Source: Candidatus Faecicola pullistercoris (GTDB taxonomy: Bacteria > Bacillota > Clostridia > Christensenellales > CAG-917). From it: a stretch of DNA of 63,899 nucleotides. A program made the position numbers and the translations under genes. The DNA lies in the NCBI GenBank assembly GCA_018714105.1, contig DVNW01000021.1:1-63899 (forward strand), given 5' to 3'. This document shows positions 54,725 to 62,561 of the stretch, in pieces (positions within the stretch are counted from its first letter, which is position 1; the number at the start of each line of letters is the position of its first letter). The notes beneath the pieces were generated by a model, which was not told the DNA's origin, did no database searches, and was given only the letters and a program-made list of their open reading frames with translations.

Positions 54725-56320
54725 ATGAATATTATTCCCAAACCTTTTAGCGTCAAGAATCTTAACGGAAGCATCGTATTCAACGGTTTTTCCGTTAAAG
54801 AGTGCATGTTCGACGGGCTCGAACAGGTTGTAGCCGAAAGGCTTAACAAATCCTTTAACCCCGTTTCGGGTACGCCGCTTTCATTTATCAGACAGGAGAA
54901 TCTCGCGGAGGAAGAGTATATCCTTAACGTTACTCACGAAGGGGTGACGGTAGCCGCTTCGTCTTATGCCGGCGCTTTGTACGGATTTCAGTCGCTCCGC
55001 CTTCTTGCCGAAACCGACCTCGATACCCCTAAAAACGAATTGCACCTGATATCCGTTATGGACAGGCCCGAATTTGCCTGGCGCGGCTTGCAGATTGACG
55101 TGGCAAGACACTTCTTCAAAAAAGAGTTCGTCATGAAAATAATGGAGGCAATGAGCCTGAACAAACTCAACGTCCTGCATATGCATCTTACCGACGATCA
55201 GGGCTGGAGAGTGCAGATAGACAAATATCCCTTGCTGACACAGATTGGCTCCAAACGCAGTCAGAGCCATATCAACGGATGGCGCTCGACGGATTCCGAC
55301 CATACTCCGCACGAGGGGTTTTACACGAAAGAGGAGCTGAAAGAACTTGTCGAGCTGGGCAGAAAACTGGCTATAACCATAGTGCCCGAAATCGATATGC
55401 CCGCGCATTTCGCCGCGGCTTTCGCCGCTTATCCCGAACTCGGCTGCCGCGAACTCCGGACCGAAGTTCCGTGGTATTTTGGCAATTCTGTTCCTAAAAA
55501 ACAACGCATTAAGGACTGGAACCGCAGCGCCTGCATTGGCAAGAAAACCACTATGGACTTTATTTACGACGTCATAGACGAAATGGCCGAAATCTTTCCC
55601 GCGCCTTATTTCCATATAGGCGGCGACGAAGCCCCGAAAGAAGAATGGAAAAACTGTCCCGCGTGCAAGGCTCTTATGAAAAAGGAAGGGCTTGCCGACG
55701 TCGAACAGTTGCAGGGCTATTTTACCAACCTTGTGGCCGATTATCTCAAAACCAAAAACAAACGCCTTATCGGCTGGAACGAAGTACTCAAAGGCGGCAA
55801 CCTGGATAAAGACGTCGTGGTGCAGTACTGGACGGCGCGCAACGATCCGCGCGTAGTCAGGCACGTCAAGGGCGGCGGACAGGTCGTTCTGAGCAAACAT
55901 TCGGCCTTTTATTTCGATATGTGTTACGGCATGTATCCGCTTAAAAACACTTATTCGTATAACCCTTATTCCGAGGGGCTTACAAAAGAGGATAAGCAAA
56001 ACATCCTGGGCGTGGAAGGCGAGATGTGGACGGAATGGATTGCCACCGAAAGCAAGTTCGAACTTCATCTGTTCCCGAGAATGCAGGCCCTGGCCGAAGC
56101 CGGCTGGACGGAAACACGAAAGGATTTTGCCGAATTCATGCAAAGGCTTCAGGAATATAAAGCGGTGCTCCGCGCGCTCGATATTAATTACGCCGAGGAC
56201 GCGGTAAGTCAGCCGTCGTCCCTGCTGAAACGCATAAATACCAGACGCAAGTGGTTTGCGGGGAAGCAGGAAGAGGAAATGACGCTTAACGATAATATCA
56301 AAAAGCATACTTTTAAGTAA
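54725..56320 (+). CDS. beta-N-acetylhexosaminidase, glycoside hydrolase family 20
   Basis: The product is 531 aa with no signal peptide, so probably cytoplasmic. It has an N-terminal GH20b-like domain (through SSYAGALYGFQSLRLL), then the TIM barrel with LHMHLTDDQGWRVQIDKYP, VPEIDMPAHFAAAFAAYPEL, and the catalytic pair in FHIGGDEAPKEEW (Asp-Glu), followed by QYWTARND and EGEMWTEW. It should remove terminal beta-GlcNAc or GalNAc by substrate-assisted catalysis. A small hairpin (gggagc/gctccc, 54697-54711) precedes it in the 43-bp gap. It probably acts on imported chitobiose, mucin or peptidoglycan fragments. Confidence 0.92.
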   Translation: MNIIPKPFSVKNLNGSIVFNGFSVKECMFDGLEQVVAERLNKSFNPVSGTPLSFIRQENLAEEEYILNVTHEGVTVAASSYAGALYGFQSLRLLAETDLDTPKNELHLISVMDRPEFAWRGLQIDVARHFFKKEFVMKIMEAMSLNKLNVLHMHLTDDQGWRVQIDKYPLLTQIGSKRSQSHINGWRSTDSDHTPHEGFYTKEELKELVELGRKLAITIVPEIDMPAHFAAAFAAYPELGCRELRTEVPWYFGNSVPKKQRIKDWNRSACIGKKTTMDFIYDVIDEMAEIFPAPYFHIGGDEAPKEEWKNCPACKALMKKEGLADVEQLQGYFTNLVADYLKTKNKRLIGWNEVLKGGNLDKDVVVQYWTARNDPRVVRHVKGGGQVVLSKHSAFYFDMCYGMYPLKNTYSYNPYSEGLTKEDKQNILGVEGEMWTEWIATESKFELHLFPRMQALAEAGWTETRKDFAEFMQRLQEYKAVLRALDINYAEDAVSQPSSLLKRINTRRKWFAGKQEEEMTLNDNIKKHTFK

Positions 56321-56346
56321 AATCCGCCTGTTTGTCCTTTATTCGC

Positions 56347-56375
56347 TTTACAAACCGCACCGTAACTGCTATAAT
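56347..56375 (+). promoter_or_regulatory. promoter of the amino-acid ABC transporter operon
   Basis: TTTACA (56347-56352) and TATAAT (56370-56375) are separated by 17 bp, with TGC before the -10. Confidence 0.75.
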
Positions 56376-56426
56376 AGTTTTACTTTATCGGTTTAAAGTA
56401 TTAAATTACATTAAAAGAGGTTATTT

Positions 56427-57311
56427 ATGAAAAAACTGTTTAAAATCATGCTTATAGCCACACTCGTCGTGTGCGCGTTTACGGCGTTTACCGCCTGCAA
56501 CAAAGACGATAATAAACCGCAACTGCTGTTCGGTAAAGAAGTTCTCGCGCTCACTTCGCAGATGGATACGCTCACTCAGCTTAAAAACGGCAGCGCGGAT
56601 ATGGCCGTCATCGACGCAATAATGGCGGGTTACTTCCTTACCAAAGGCGAGTTTGCCGGCACCATGAAAGTTCTCGACAACGTCGAACTTAACGAGGAGC
56701 AGTACGGCATCGCCGCCAGAAAGTCGGATAAAGCCTTTATGTCTAAAATCAACGAAGGCCTTATCGCTCTTTACAAAAACGGAACGATGGGCGAAATAGC
56801 CCGTACTTACGGCCTTGAAAGCGAAGTTATCGTCAGCGACGACACTACCGATTCTTTCGCGGACGCGACGGACAACTCCTGGAACGAAATAGTGGCAAGC
56901 AAGAAAATAGTTATCGGTTACACCCTTTTCGAGCCCATCGCTTACGAAGAGAACGGTAATCTCAAAGGGTACGACATAGACCTTGCGAAGGCCGTTGTGG
57001 CTTATCTTAACGAGAAGTATTCCGCACAGATCGAAGTGGAATTCAAACTCATCGTATGGGCCAACAAGGAAACCGAAATCGCAAACGGCAGCATCGACCT
57101 TATCTGGAACGGTATGACCATTACTCCCGCTCTGAAGGAAAACCTGTCGGTAAGCGTACCTTACCTTAAAAACGAACAGGTATGTCTTGTAAAGAACGCC
57201 GATTACGAAAAGTATTCCACTTTTACCGCTTTCCTCAAAAACAGCCGCAACGCCGTCGTAGCCGTTGAAAACGGATCGGCCGCATACAAGATTCTGACCA
57301 TGGAAATCTAA
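56427..57311 (+). CDS. amino-acid ABC transporter binding lipoprotein with permuted domain order
   Basis: The product is 294 aa. The lipoprotein signal has lipobox FTAC (Cys24). Residues of about 40-133 match the C-terminal part of a polar amino-acid binding protein (PF00497 type): LKNGSADMAVIDAIMAGYFL, NEEQYGIAARKSDKAF, LYKNGTMGEIARTYGL. After an acidic linker (about 134-150), residues 152-290 match the N-terminal part: KKIVIGYTLFEPIAYEENG, LKGYDIDLAKAV, GSIDLIWNGMTITPALKENL, PYLKNEQVCLV, AVENGSAAYKIL. The stop follows at once. Together the halves make one complete fold in swapped order, which suggests circular permutation or deletion inside a tandem duplication. The permease starts one base after the stop codon. 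Confidence 0.82.
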   Translation: MKKLFKIMLIATLVVCAFTAFTACNKDDNKPQLLFGKEVLALTSQMDTLTQLKNGSADMAVIDAIMAGYFLTKGEFAGTMKVLDNVELNEEQYGIAARKSDKAFMSKINEGLIALYKNGTMGEIARTYGLESEVIVSDDTTDSFADATDNSWNEIVASKKIVIGYTLFEPIAYEENGNLKGYDIDLAKAVVAYLNEKYSAQIEVEFKLIVWANKETEIANGSIDLIWNGMTITPALKENLSVSVPYLKNEQVCLVKNADYEKYSTFTAFLKNSRNAVVAVENGSAAYKILTMEI

Positions 57312-57312
57312 A

Positions 57313-57993
57313 ATGTTTTTACAGGTAACGAACGAATTATTAAAAGGCTTCGGCCTTACCGTATTGCTGTTTGCCGTCACCCTGGTGGCGGCAATTCCGC
57401 TTGGTTTTTTAATTTCGTTTTGTTCGATGACGAAGTTTAAACCCGTAAAATGGCTTACAAAAGCCTTTATTTGGGTTATTCGCGGCACGCCGCTGATGTT
57501 GCAGATAATAGTTATCAGCTTTATTCCGAGCACGGTTTTCGGCATATACAACAAGCAGATTTCAATTTTCCTCAACACCACGGTCGCCAACGTGAACTTC
57601 ATATTCGTCTGCATAGCTTTCGTCATAAATTACGCCGCGTATTTTTCCGAAATATTCAGGGGCGGCATTCAGGCGATACCCGCGGGACAGCACGAAGCGG
57701 CAAAGGTCCTGGGCATGAGCAAAAAACAGACTTTTTTCAAAATCATTCTGCCGCAGGTTGTCAAGCGCATCACGCCGCCCATGTCAAACGAGATTATTAC
57801 TCTCGTGAAGGATACCTCGCTTGCGCGCATAATAGGCGTGGTCGAAATTATCATGGCGGCCGAAACCGCCCTCAACAAATACGTGGTTATCTGGCCGCTG
57901 TTCTATGCCGGCTTGTTCTATTTGCTGTTCAACGGCGCGCTTACTTTGCTGTTTGCCTATATCGAAAGGAAACTCGATTACTATAAGATTTGA
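57313..57993 (+). CDS. polar amino-acid ABC transporter permease
   Basis: The product is 226 aa with five hydrophobic helices. It has the HisM/GlnP-type pattern: [39 protein letters not shown] (R-G-T-P-x-x-x-Q) and the EAA loop [20 protein letters not shown] followed by [16 protein letters not shown]. It forms the homodimeric channel for a polar amino acid. It follows the binding protein by one base and precedes the ATPase gene by 2 bp. It belongs to a complete three-gene importer. Confidence 0.95.
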   Translation: MFLQVTNELLKGFGLTVLLFAVTLVAAIPLGFLISFCSMTKFKPVKWLTKAFIWVIRGTPLMLQIIVISFIPSTVFGIYNKQISIFLNTTVANVNFIFVCIAFVINYAAYFSEIFRGGIQAIPAGQHEAAKVLGMSKKQTFFKIILPQVVKRITPPMSNEIITLVKDTSLARIIGVVEIIMAAETALNKYVVIWPLFYAGLFYLLFNGALTLLFAYIERKLDYYKI

Positions 57994-57995
57994 TT

Positions 57996-58760
57996 ATGGC
58001 TTTGTTGGAAATCAGAAATTTCAGAAAACGCTTTAACGATACCGAGGTTCTCAAAGGTATCGATTTTACGCTTGAAAAAGGGGAAGTGCTTGTAATAATA
58101 GGTTCTTCCGGAAGCGGCAAAACAACCCTTCTGAGATGTATTAACTTTCTGGAAACCCCCGACGAAGGACAGATGTTTTTCAACGGCGAGCTTTTGCAGG
58201 AGTATCCCGTAAGCGTCAAGAATTTCGAAAGGGCAGTGCAGGATAAGAGAAAGCACTTCGGCATGGTGTTTCAGTCGTTTAATCTGTTTCCGCATTACAC
58301 AGCCTTCAAAAACGTGATTCTCGCCCCCACGCTTAAAGCCTCTACGCCCGTAGAAGAAGAATTTATAAGGCAGAAGGCATACTCGCTGATGGAAAAGGTG
58401 GGATTGCAGGACAAACTTAACAATTATCCGTGCGAGCTGTCGGGCGGGCAGCAGCAGCGCGTGGCCATCGCGAGAGCACTGGCGCTCGAACCCGAGATTC
58501 TCTGTTTCGACGAGCCTACTTCGGCGCTCGACCCCGAGCTTACGGGCGAAGTGCTGAAAGTTATCAAAAGCCTTAAAGGCGGCGATACCACCATGATTGT
58601 GGTTACCCACGAAATGGAGTTTGCGAAAAGCGTGGCAGACAAGGTTATTTTCATGGCAGACGGCGTGATTGAGGAAGAGGGAACGCCCGAACGTATTTTC
58701 GGAAATCCGACCAGCGAAAAGACCAAAGCGTTTTTGCTTAAAGCCTCGGAAAGAGTTTGA
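57996..58760 (+). CDS. polar amino-acid ABC transporter ATP-binding protein (GlnQ/HisP-like)
   Basis: The product is 254 aa from the ATG at 57996; a TTG 6 bp upstream overlaps the permease stop. Walker A is [18 protein letters not shown], with the family-typical R-C-I-N-x-L-E. The Q-loop is [17 protein letters not shown], the signature [16 protein letters not shown] and Walker [16 protein letters not shown], with the switch His in VVTHEMEF. This is the PAAT subfamily pattern. It has an extra basic segment ([10 protein letters not shown]) before the Q-loop. A terminator follows. Confidence 0.95.
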   Translation: MALLEIRNFRKRFNDTEVLKGIDFTLEKGEVLVIIGSSGSGKTTLLRCINFLETPDEGQMFFNGELLQEYPVSVKNFERAVQDKRKHFGMVFQSFNLFPHYTAFKNVILAPTLKASTPVEEEFIRQKAYSLMEKVGLQDKLNNYPCELSGGQQQRVAIARALALEPEILCFDEPTSALDPELTGEVLKVIKSLKGGDTTMIVVTHEMEFAKSVADKVIFMADGVIEEEGTPERIFGNPTSEKTKAFLLKASERV

Positions 58761-58762
58761 CG

Positions 58763-58788
58763 AGAAAGCCGCAGGCTTTCTTTTTTTA
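58763..58788 (+). terminator. terminator of the amino-acid ABC operon
   Basis: Stem gaaagcc / ggctttc with a gca loop and ttttttt. Confidence 0.92.
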
Positions 58789-58813
58789 CTGATTTTTTAT
58801 TTTTTGTTTGGTA

Positions 58814-58842
58814 TTGACACGCGTGTTTTTATAAGATAAAAT
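58814..58842 (+). promoter_or_regulatory. promoter of the transketolase operon
   Basis: Perfect TTGACA (58814-58819) and TAAAAT (58837-58842) are separated by 17 bp. Confidence 0.82.
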
Positions 58843-58876
58843 ATTATCATATAACCGCTTTGTAAGGAGAAATTTT

Positions 58877-59686
58877 ATGCAACTTAAACAGATTTGCAAG
58901 GACGTCCGCGAGGACATAGTTACCGAAATAGGCACTCTCGGCGTCGGACATATAGGCGGGTGTCTTTCCATAGTGGAAGTGCTCGTACTGCTCTATTTCA
59001 AACATATGAACATTGACCCCGCAAGGCCCGACATGCCCGGCAGGGACAGGCTTGTTATATCCAAAGGTCACGCCGGCCCCGCGGCTTACGCAGTGCTTGC
59101 CAACAGAGGGTATTTCCCCAAGTCCGAACTGCTTACCCTCAATAAAAACGGCACTAATCTGCCAAGCCACTGCGATATGAACAAGACACCCGGCATCGAT
59201 ATGACCGCCGGTTCGCTCGGGCAGGGATTCAGCTGCGCGGTGGGCATCGCCGTGGGCAGCAAGCTCAGAAAGGACGGCGCTACCGTCTATGCCGTTCTCG
59301 GCGACGGAGAGAGTCAGGAAGGGCAGATTTGGGAAGCGGCTATGTATGCGGGCGCTAAAAAACTGAACAACCTTATCGCGTTTACCGATTATAACGGAAT
59401 GCAGATTGACGGCACTACGGACGAAATCTGTACCCTTAATCCCCTGGACAAAAAGTGGAAAGCCTTTAACTGGAACGTAATTACCGTCGAGGACGGGCAT
59501 GACCTCGACCTTATCGACGGTGCGATATCGGCCGCCAAAAAGTCCAAGAAACCCACGATGATTATTCTGAAAACGGTTAAAGGCAAAGGAGTCTCCTTCG
59601 CGGAGCAGGCCAAAGTGGGCAGCCACAGCATGTCCGTTTCCAAAGAGCAGATGGCTGCGGCCGTAGAAGAGATAAGGAGGGCGTAA
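58877..59686 (+). CDS. transketolase, N-terminal subunit
   Basis: The product is 269 aa, the thiamine-pyrophosphate-binding half of transketolase. It has VGHIGGCLSIVEVLVLLYF, RDRLVISKGHAGPAAYAVLA, DMTAGSLGQGFSCAVGIAVG and the TPP/metal motif VLGDGESQEGQIWEAAMYAG (G-D-G…N-type, here ending in A-A-M). It shuttles two-carbon units in the pentose phosphate pathway together with the C-terminal subunit encoded 2 bp downstream. Split transketolases are common in anaerobic Firmicutes and archaea. Confidence 0.95.
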   Translation: MQLKQICKDVREDIVTEIGTLGVGHIGGCLSIVEVLVLLYFKHMNIDPARPDMPGRDRLVISKGHAGPAAYAVLANRGYFPKSELLTLNKNGTNLPSHCDMNKTPGIDMTAGSLGQGFSCAVGIAVGSKLRKDGATVYAVLGDGESQEGQIWEAAMYAGAKKLNNLIAFTDYNGMQIDGTTDEICTLNPLDKKWKAFNWNVITVEDGHDLDLIDGAISAAKKSKKPTMIILKTVKGKGVSFAEQAKVGSHSMSVSKEQMAAAVEEIRRA

Positions 59687-59688
59687 TT

Positions 59689-60618
59689 ATGTTGATGAGA
59701 GACGTTTTTTGCAATACTCTTATTAAACTTATGAAATCGGATAAAAATATCGTTGTAATCGACGCGGATCTTGCCAAAGCGGACGGTACCATGCCCGTAA
59801 GAAAGGCCTTTCCCAAAAGGGCGCTCGACGTGGGCATTGCCGAACAGAACATGGCCTCGATTGCCGCAGGTCTTTCGAGCTACGGATTCAAGCCTTATAT
59901 AACCACTTTTACGCCTTTTGCCACACGCCGTATCTGCGACCAGATTGCCATTTCGATTGCGTACGCAAAACAGAACGTGAAAATAGTAGGCACGGATCCC
60001 GGTATTTCGGCCGAGCTTAACGGCGGTACTCATATGAGCGTTGAGGATATAGGCGTGCTGCGCAGTATCCCCGATATGGTTATTTTCGAGCCCGTGGACG
60101 CGGTTCAGCTTGAAAAGGCTCTTCCCGTAATCAACGCTTACGACGGCCCCGTTTATATCCGTTTGTTCAGAAAGGAGCAGCCCGAGGTTTTCGGTCCTAA
60201 ATACAGGTTCGATCTTTTTAAGGCCGACGTGCTTGAAAAAGGCAGGGACGTTACCGTATTCGCTTCGGGTATCATGGTTGCGCAAAGCCTGGAAGCGCGC
60301 AGGATTTTGAAAGAAAAGGGAATAGACGCCGAAATCGTAAACGTGCATACCTTAAAACCCATTGACGCCGATACGGTGTTGTCCTCGGTTGCAAAAACGG
60401 GTTGCGCCGTTACGGCCGAAAACCATAACGTTATCGGAGGACTGGGCAGCGCCGTAAAGGAAGTCGTAAGCGAAGTTAACCCGATACCCGTAATCAGCGT
60501 GGGTATCCCCGACTGTTTCGGCGAAGTAGGTAAAATGCCTTATCTCAAAGAAAAATTCAAAATGACGGTTTCCGATATAGTGGCGGCGGCCGAAAAAGCC
60601 GTATCCTTGAAAAAGTAA
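59689..60618 (+). CDS. transketolase, C-terminal subunit
   Basis: The product is 309 aa, with the pyrimidine-binding and C-terminal domains. It has VVIDADLAKADGT, RALDVGIAEQNMASIAAGLS with the catalytic glutamate of the E-Q-N motif, TPFATRRICDQI and GTHMSVEDIGVLRSIP. The C-terminal domain (TVFASGIMVAQSLEA, VHTLKPID, ENHNVIGGLGSAV) completes it. It assembles with the preceding subunit. A GC-rich terminator lies directly after the stop, just ahead of the serine dehydratase start. Confidence 0.95.
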   Translation: MLMRDVFCNTLIKLMKSDKNIVVIDADLAKADGTMPVRKAFPKRALDVGIAEQNMASIAAGLSSYGFKPYITTFTPFATRRICDQIAISIAYAKQNVKIVGTDPGISAELNGGTHMSVEDIGVLRSIPDMVIFEPVDAVQLEKALPVINAYDGPVYIRLFRKEQPEVFGPKYRFDLFKADVLEKGRDVTVFASGIMVAQSLEARRILKEKGIDAEIVNVHTLKPIDADTVLSSVAKTGCAVTAENHNVIGGLGSAVKEVVSEVNPIPVISVGIPDCFGEVGKMPYLKEKFKMTVSDIVAAAEKAVSLKK

Positions 60619-60624
60619 ATACGC

Positions 60625-60646
60625 GGCCGCCTTCGGGCGGCCTTTT
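60625..60646 (+). terminator. terminator hairpin between transketolase and serine dehydratase
   Basis: Stem ggccgcc / ggcggcc with a ttcg tetraloop and tttt, ending 10 bp before the ATG at 60656. It covers the place where a ribosome-binding site for the next gene would be. Confidence 0.85.
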
Positions 60647-60655
60647 ACGACTGAA

Positions 60656-61864
60656 ATGAAATCCTTGAAAGAACTTTACAAAACAGGTCGCGGACCTTCG
60701 AGTTCGCACACGATGGGCCCCGAAAGGGCGGCCCGCCTTTTCGACGCGCTTTACGGAAAGGAAGCCGACTCGTACAAAGCCGTGCTTTACGGCTCGCTCG
60801 CGCTTACCGGCAGAGGGCACGGTACGGACAGAGTGCTTAAAGAAACCTTGTCAAAACCCGTGGAAACGGTTTTCGATACGGTTACTTCCGGTTTGCCTCA
60901 TCCCAACACAATGGATATTTCAGCTATACAAAACGGCAGCATAAAGGCCTCGTGGCGTGTTTTCAGCGTAGGAGGCGGCTCCATTGAAATCGAGGGCAGG
61001 AAAGCTGAGATTCTTCCCGAAATATATCCGCACAGAAACTTTACCGAAATTTCCGAATACTGCTCGGAAAACAATCTTAAACTGTACGAATACGCCTTAA
61101 AATTCGAGGACGCGGATTTTTACGATTATATGAAGGCGGCCTGGAAGCAGATGAAAGATACCGTTAAAGAGGGTCTTAAAGTGTCGGGTACGCTGCCGGG
61201 CGGGCTTAATATTCTGCGAAAAGCAAAGCTGTTGTACGGCCAAATCAAGCCCGACGAAAGCCCGCAGACCAGGGAAAACCGTATCGTGTGCGCCTACGCT
61301 TTCGCTACGGGCGAACAGAACGCCGCGGCAAAAACCGTGGTTACCGCACCTACCTGCGGAGCGGCGGGGGTAGTGCCTGCGGTTATGATGTATCTGCAGG
61401 AAAAAAACGGATATTCCGACGAGCGCGTCGTAAACGCTCTGATATCGGCGGGCGTTGTGGGTAACGTCATAAAACACAACGCATCGGTTTCGGGCGCAGA
61501 ATGCGGCTGTCAGGCCGAAATAGGGTCGGCCTGTTCGATGGCGGCTACCGCCGCAGCGGAGCTGTCAGGCATGGATATCGATCAGATAGAGTACGCCGCG
61601 GAAGTGGCTATGGAGCATTTTCTTGGACTCACGTGCGACCCGGTGGGAGGACTGGTGCAGGTGCCTTGCATCGAACGGAACGCCGTTGCGGCGATGCGCG
61701 CGCTCAACGCCCTGAGTCTTGCCGAATTTCTGACCTTTACGCGTACCGTTTCATTGGATACCATTATCGAAACCATGTATCAGACGGGCAGGGATATTTC
61801 GGTAAGATACAGAGAGACAAGCGAGGGCGGCCTTGCCAAAAACTATCACAGAATGGGAAGCTGA
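60656..61864 (+). CDS. sdaA: L-serine ammonia-lyase (iron-sulfur), single-chain
   Basis: The product is 402 aa. The N-terminal beta-type domain has GPSSSHTMGPERAARLF. The C-terminal alpha-type domain has TAPTCGAAGVVPAVMMYL, then cysteines for the 4Fe-4S cluster in SGAECGCQAEIGSACSM and LTCDPVGGLVQVPCIERN. It deaminates L-serine to pyruvate and ammonia and is oxygen-sensitive, in keeping with an anaerobe. Both domains are in one chain, as in E. coli SdaA, although many Firmicutes split them. No clear ribosome-binding site precedes the ATG; the terminator hairpin occupies that stretch. Confidence 0.94.
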   Translation: MKSLKELYKTGRGPSSSHTMGPERAARLFDALYGKEADSYKAVLYGSLALTGRGHGTDRVLKETLSKPVETVFDTVTSGLPHPNTMDISAIQNGSIKASWRVFSVGGGSIEIEGRKAEILPEIYPHRNFTEISEYCSENNLKLYEYALKFEDADFYDYMKAAWKQMKDTVKEGLKVSGTLPGGLNILRKAKLLYGQIKPDESPQTRENRIVCAYAFATGEQNAAAKTVVTAPTCGAAGVVPAVMMYLQEKNGYSDERVVNALISAGVVGNVIKHNASVSGAECGCQAEIGSACSMAATAAAELSGMDIDQIEYAAEVAMEHFLGLTCDPVGGLVQVPCIERNAVAAMRALNALSLAEFLTFTRTVSLDTIIETMYQTGRDISVRYRETSEGGLAKNYHRMGS

Positions 61865-61874
61865 AAGTTTTGTT

Positions 61875-62561
61875 ATGGAAATAGTAAGAGCGGAAAACAT
61901 AGTTAAAAATTATAAGGGTACGGGAAACGTGCTGGACGGCATTTCGCTTAGCGTAAACAAAGGCGAATTCGTGTCCGTTCTGGGTGCTTCGGGAAGCGGT
62001 AAAACCACCTTGCTTTCCGTTCTCGGCGGCATTGAAAGACCGGACGGCGGCAAAGTTTTTATAGGCGGCCGAGAAATTACGGGGTTGCGCGAACGGGATC
62101 TGGCCGTTTTGCGGCGTACCGAAATAAGTTTCGTGTTTCAGTTTTTCAATCTTGCGCCGTATCTCACGGCCGAACAAAACATTCTTGTGCCCGTACTGCT
62201 GGCAGGCAAGCGCAGAAAAGACGTCGCCGACAGACTTGATTTTCTGCTCGATTTTATGGGGCTGAAGGGGAGAAAAGACTCCTTCCCCGATAAACTCTCG
62301 GGGGGCGAACAGCAGCGCACCGCCATTGCGAGAGGACTGATATTCAATCCCGAAATAATTTTTCTTGACGAGCCTACGGGCAATCTGGACAGCGTAAACG
62401 CCATGGCCGTGATGCGGTTGCTTTCCGAAATAAACCGAAAAACCGGTACCACAGTGATTCAGGTAACTCACAGCGAGGAAAACGCATTGTTCGGCACGCG
62501 CATTATTAAAATCAAGGACGGCCGTATTACGGACGATTATCAGACGGGCGAGAGGATATAA
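61875..62561 (+). CDS. MacB/LolD-type ABC transporter ATP-binding protein
   Basis: The product is 228 aa from the ATG at 61875; a longer frame would overlap sdaA. Walker A is [20 protein letters not shown], the Q-loop is FVFQFFNLAPYLTAEQN, the signature is LSGGEQQRTAIARGL and Walker B is IIFLDEPTGNLDS. The GNLDS ending is typical of the MacB/FtsE/LolD group that works with FtsX-like permeases. The permease gene starts at its last base. In Firmicutes such pairs act in antimicrobial-peptide resistance, peptide export or envelope sensing; which applies is unknown. Confidence 0.93.
   Translation: MEIVRAENIVKNYKGTGNVLDGISLSVNKGEFVSVLGASGSGKTTLLSVLGGIERPDGGKVFIGGREITGLRERDLAVLRRTEISFVFQFFNLAPYLTAEQNILVPVLLAGKRRKDVADRLDFLLDFMGLKGRKDSFPDKLSGGEQQRTAIARGLIFNPEIIFLDEPTGNLDSVNAMAVMRLLSEINRKTGTTVIQVTHSEENALFGTRIIKIKDGRITDDYQTGERI

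Noticed and set aside
54881..56308. 475-aa minus-strand open frame opposite the hexosaminidase
   Set aside because: It lies antisense to a GH20 gene with intact catalytic residues. No start context or motif supports it.
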